Positions 7,229-9,192 of a stretch of 9,192 bases of DNA are shown here, piece by piece. Position 1 is the first letter of the stretch, and every line of letters begins with the position of its first letter. The position numbers were made by a program, and so were the translations under genes. Source of the stretch: VGWG01 sp964580075 (GTDB lineage Bacteria > Verrucomicrobiota > Kiritimatiellia > RFP12 > JAAYNR01); NCBI GenBank assembly GCA_964580075.1, contig CAZOJL010000142.1:1-9192 (forward strand), read 5' to 3'. Below the pieces are notes generated by a model that did not search any database, was not told where the DNA came from, and was given only the letters and a program-made list of their open reading frames with translations.

Positions 7229-7253
7229 AAGGCAGTAAGGCTATGAGGTTGAA
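7215..7253 (+). repeat. Forward array of five degenerate 8-nt units (AGGCTRWR type)
   Basis: Successive units are AGGCTAT (7 nt), AGGCTGAA, AGGCAGTA, AGGCTATG and AGGTTGAA. The 8-nt period is clear although the units are diverged. The reverse complement of the array at 7321-7356 has the related unit AGACTGTG with the same period, so the two arrays form an imperfect inverted pair about 67 bp apart. Confidence 0.6.
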
Positions 7254-7320
7254 AATGAACAGGTTACAGATTTATTCGCACGCACCCAATAGTGAACAGA
7301 TCCCGTTTGCATAACCGATT

Positions 7321-7356
7321 GTCTCACAATCCTTACAGTCTCACAGTCTCACAGTC
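7321..7356 (-). repeat. Inverted array of 8-nt units (AGACTGTG on the minus strand)
   Basis: On the plus strand the unit CAGTCTCA repeats with 8-nt period and ends as CAGTCT, preceded by more diverged copies (TCTCACAA, TCCTTA). The minus strand reads AGACTGTG, AGACTGTG, AGACTGTA, AGGATTGTG. It matches the forward array upstream in unit length and partly in sequence but is better conserved. There are no unique spacers, so this is not a CRISPR array. Confidence 0.65.
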
Positions 7357-7408
7357 TTCTGCCCTTTTTTAGGATAACTGACCCATTACCGGGAAATCTT
7401 GGAATAGA

Positions 7409-7437
7409 TTGACAGATTTACGACGCTGAACTACCAT
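7409..7437 (+). promoter_or_regulatory. Sigma70-like promoter for the GYF-domain gene
   Basis: A perfect -35 box TTGACA (7409-7414) is followed after 17 bp by TACCAT (7432-7437), a 4-of-6 match to the -10 consensus. Transcription would start near 7444 and leave a leader of about 75 bases before the ATG at 7520. It is the best promoter-like sequence found in this window. Its position suggests that the downstream gene is expressed independently of the R-M operon. Confidence 0.45.
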
Positions 7438-7519
7438 CTCCACACACCCAATCGGTAGTGCGGTTTTGGGGAGACACCCACACGGTTTGACGAGGTCAGA
7501 GAAGGGGATTGGGACGCGC

Positions 7520-7813
7520 ATGAGCGATCGCCAGTGGTACTATTCGGTTTCCGGAAAACAGGAGGGGCCCGTCTCGGAGGAGCGTCTGCTGCAGATGTTC
7601 GAGACCGCTCTGTTGCCAGCCGATACGATCGTGTGGACCCCGGGATTCGCGGATTGGACCCCGGCTTCATCCGTCGACATGTTCAGGCCCGCCATGCGAA
7701 ACACGCCGTCGATGGCGGTGCGTCAGGCGACCGTCACCCCCACGCCACTCTATGCGGGATTCTGGAAACGACTCGCGGCTGCATTTCTGGACTCCATGAT
7801 CCTGATGGTTTAA
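7520..7813 (+). pseudogene. GYF_2 (DUF4339) domain protein with truncated RDD membrane domain
   Basis: This 97-residue product has a GYF_2/DUF4339 domain at about residues 5-50. It shows WYY (6-8), the G-x-x-x-GPVSE core (G12, G16-E20), DTIVW (35-39) and a second aromatic block ending DWTPA (45-49). After a linker, YAGFWKRLAAAFLDSMILMV (78-97) is the opening of an RDD domain, with the conserved Arg and Asp (R83, D91) at the first membrane helix, but TAA follows at once. RDD proteins normally have three or more membrane helices, so the C-terminal hundred or more residues are missing and no remains are seen downstream. ATG 7520 is preferred over the ATG at 7466 because the domain starts there and GAGAAGGGG lies upstream (12 bp gap). 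The truncated form may be an inactive remnant; a short functional GYF protein is less likely. Confidence 0.7.
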
Positions 7814-7823
7814 TAAGATCCTG
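7798..7823. repeat. GATCCTG direct repeat at the RDD truncation point
   Basis: GATCCTG occurs at 7798-7804 and again at 7817-7823, bracketing the TAATAA stop of the truncated GYF-RDD gene. Short direct repeats like this can mark the ends of a deletion or of a small duplication. Two 7-bp copies 19 bp apart may also be chance. Confidence 0.35.
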
Positions 7824-7832
7824 CGGCAAACG

Positions 7833-8441
7833 ATGCGCATCTATGTGGATTTTGACGATGTGGTGTGCGAGACCGCGCGGGCGTTGTGCGACCTCGCTCG
7901 CGATCTGTTCGGCGTGCGGGTGCGGTACGAGGAGATCCGGTGGTTTGACCTGCGCCGTTCATTCGGCCTGGACGCCGTGCAATATGAGCGGCTGATGGAC
8001 CGGGCCCATCAGGATGATGCGGTTCTGGGATATGCGCCGACGGCCGGCGCTGTCGGCACACTGGCCCGCTGGCATCATTCAGGGATTGGGGTGTCGATCG
8101 TCACGGGGCGTCCCGCCGCCTCACGGGACGTGTCACAGCGGTGGCTGGAGCTCCAGGGGATCGGCGGGGTGCCGCTGGTCTTCGTGGACAAATACCGGCG
8201 CGAGCCGCCACCGCAGCCGGGTGCAGCCCGCGCGCTGACGCTTGATGAATTGCGCGAACTTCCGTTTGACGTGGTGATCGAAGACGCGCCGACCGCGCTC
8301 GAATGGCTGGCCACTCAAACGCCCGCGCGCGTCCTGGTTTTCGACCGCCCGTGGAACCGCGCCTACACGCCGCCGCACGGGGGGTCGGTCACGCGGGTGT
8401 ACGACTGGTCGGCTGTGGCACAGGTTGTGGATCGCCTCTGA
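7833..8441 (+). CDS. HAD-superfamily phosphatase of the 5'(3')-deoxyribonucleotidase (NT5C) type
   Basis: The 202-residue product has all four HAD motifs in order. Motif I is DFDDVV (residues 6-11; nucleophile D6 and acid/base D8), motif II is the Thr in VTGRP (T91), the motif III Lys is in VDKYRRE (K120), and motif IV is IEDAP (149-153; E150, D151). A C-terminal FDRPWNR (170-176) is typical of the NT5C family, which removes phosphate from (deoxy)nucleoside monophosphates. A cytoplasmic phosphatase role is therefore likely; the exact substrate is unknown. The ATG lies directly before motif I, so little can be missing, but no strong Shine-Dalgarno sequence precedes it. It begins 19 bp after the truncated GYF-RDD gene and its 3' end overlaps the convergent sensor gene by 53 bp. 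Leucine codons are mostly CTG, unlike the CTC-rich R-M genes. Confidence 0.8.
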   Translation: MRIYVDFDDVVCETARALCDLARDLFGVRVRYEEIRWFDLRRSFGLDAVQYERLMDRAHQDDAVLGYAPTAGAVGTLARWHHSGIGVSIVTGRPAASRDVSQRWLELQGIGGVPLVFVDKYRREPPPQPGAARALTLDELRELPFDVVIEDAPTALEWLATQTPARVLVFDRPWNRAYTPPHGGSVTRVYDWSAVAQVVDRL

Positions 8442-9192
8442 GACGGGCTTCCGCATCGAGCTTGATGATCGCGGTGGCCTCTTTGCTTGGGTCAGATCCG
8501 ACATAAGGAGTCGACTGGTAAACGTCCAGATCGTTCAGTTTGCGGAGGATCTGGCGGACCTCGTCGGCCGCCTCCATGCTCATCCCCAACAGCAAGTCGA
8601 CGAGCGCGGGATCGGTGTCTTTTGCCGCCCGTATCATCTCAATGCTCGAGAGCAGCACCGTGGTCGGCTGACCCAGATGGTGGCAAACCGCACCCAGGCT
8701 CTGTGCCATGATTCGATCGCGCTCGCGCAGGCGCTCGACGGCGTCGGCGCGGCAGCGGTCGCTGACATCGACGAAAGAGAGCACCACACCGGTCGCCAGA
8801 TTGTCGGGGTCGGTGTTGGCCGCAGCGGAGACCTGTACCCACCGGGGCTCCCCCGTGCCGATATTCACCGGCAGTTCGTGCGTCCACATCGGGGCCGCGC
8901 CCGGCTTGAGGATTTGCATCAACGTCGACGCGACGGCATCCCCCAGCAGGTCCGCCAATGTTAACGTGCGCGAAGCTGCGTCGTCGAGCTGCCACATCCG
9001 GCGCAACGCCGGGTTTGTATGGATGAGGCGGCCATTCAAATCGGCCACCGCGATACCGGTTCCCGCGTTCTGCATCGCGTGATAAACGGTGCGCAACTCC
9101 TCTTCGTCCTTGCGTCTGAGGGATTCGTCGCGGATGAAAAAGCACAGCCAGATCGCGCCGTCGTGCTCCAGACGGTTCACCGCGATTTCCGC
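8389..9192 (-). CDS. PAS-domain sensor with HisKA-like phosphoacceptor domain, N-terminus beyond the window
   Basis: The frame is open to the right edge, so the 267 residues seen are a C-terminal part. Residues 1-33 are the end of one PAS domain (LCFFIRDES and a charged linker helix). Residues of about 34-145 form a second PAS domain (NAGTGIAVADLNGRLIHTNP, then VQVSAA and GVVLSFVDVSDR). A short coiled coil (about 146-164) leads to an H-box SLGAVCHHLGQP (165-176; H171 or H172 as possible phosphate acceptor). The second HisKA helix follows (205-228). The protein then ends after a Pro-rich tail without any HATPase_c domain (no N, G1 or G2 boxes). It may receive phosphate from a partner kinase, or act only as a signal-sensing dimerisation protein. 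A GTG at 9178-9180 lies within PAS sequence and is not a credible start. The 3' end overlaps the HAD gene by 53 bp. Confidence 0.75.
   Translation of the reverse strand, partial: AEIAVNRLEHDGAIWLCFFIRDESLRRKDEEELRTVYHAMQNAGTGIAVADLNGRLIHTNPALRRMWQLDDAASRTLTLADLLGDAVASTLMQILKPGAAPMWTHELPVNIGTGEPRWVQVSAAANTDPDNLATGVVLSFVDVSDRCRADAVERLRERDRIMAQSLGAVCHHLGQPTTVLLSSIEMIRAAKDTDPALVDLLLGMSMEAADEVRQILRKLNDLDVYQSTPYVGSDPSKEATAIIKLDAEARLRGDPQPVPQPTSRTPA

Larger units (their letters stand above)
7215..7370 (+). terminator. Possible terminator of the R-M operon
   Basis: RNA from the two opposed octamer arrays could pair imperfectly, with many G-U pairs, into a long stem with a large loop. Eight bases after the second array comes a T6 run at 7365-7370. 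This is the only terminator-like arrangement between mod and the next promoter. The stem is weak and the loop is far longer than in normal intrinsic terminators, so the call is tentative. Confidence 0.25.
7173..7519. other. Intergenic region with gene remnant, octamer arrays and promoter
   Basis: These 347 bp contain no full gene. In order they hold a ribosome-binding site with a short remnant ORF, a forward array of degenerate octamers, an AT-richer spacer with no recognisable gene, an inverted octamer array, a T6 run (7365-7370) and a sigma70-like promoter for the next gene. Each element has its own entry. The region marks the end of the R-M operon. Confidence 0.7.

Noticed and set aside
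7321..7356. A CRISPR-like array
   Set aside because: The units are 8 nt and directly adjacent, with no spacers, and there are no cas genes in the window.
8425..8964. A 179-codon plus-strand frame opposite the PAS gene
   Set aside because: The minus strand carries PAS and H-box motifs in order; the plus-strand frame has an Arg/His/Gln-rich composition typical of an antisense shadow.

Overview
The window carries a complete Type III-like restriction-modification (R-M) operon with two extra genes between its restriction and modification subunits. Beyond it lies a short decayed region and three genes that look like ordinary chromosomal background. Taxonomy is a weak inference. The genes are GC-rich, and a GYF/RDD-type protein and a PAS protein with a 'CHHLGQP' phosphoacceptor box suggest a Gram-negative environmental bacterium, possibly of the PVC group (Kiritimatiellota, Lentisphaerota or Verrucomicrobiota) or a deltaproteobacterium. 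No rRNA or other phylogenetic marker is present.

Bases 1-251 are a leader with degenerate short repeats and no convincing gene. Bases 252-7172 are one plus-strand transcription unit: res (helicase plus PD-(D/E)XK nuclease, 252-3188), an AAA_21/OLD-like ATPase (3201-4472), a small protein with an acidic 'DYEG' motif (4469-5092), and mod (beta-class DNA methyltransferase, 5097-7172). Gaps are 12 bp, a 4-bp ATGA overlap and 4 bp, so co-expression is very likely. Mod should set the recognition sequence and protect the host; Res should translocate and cut. The ATPase plus small-protein pair resembles two-gene defence modules such as PARIS or the MAD3/MAD4 pair of MADS. Its place inside the R-M operon suggests either an accessory R-M effector or a guard that acts when restriction is blocked.

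The mod gene is a mosaic. About 490 bp in the position of the target recognition domain is much poorer in GC (44% counted over 5701-6180) than the flanking catalytic parts (55-73% in most sampled 60-bp blocks), as expected from a specificity-domain exchange. Upstream of its DPPF motif the gene also carries an in-frame palindromic repeat of the dispersed intergenic type.

Bases 7173-7519 hold no full gene. They contain a ribosome-binding site with an 11-codon remnant ORF, two oppositely oriented arrays of a degenerate 8-nt repeat, a T-run, and a good sigma70-like promoter. This promoter faces a C-terminally truncated GYF-RDD gene (7520-7813). An NT5C-like HAD phosphatase (7833-8441) follows, and then a convergent PAS/HisKA-like sensor gene (8389-9192, minus strand) that runs off the window.
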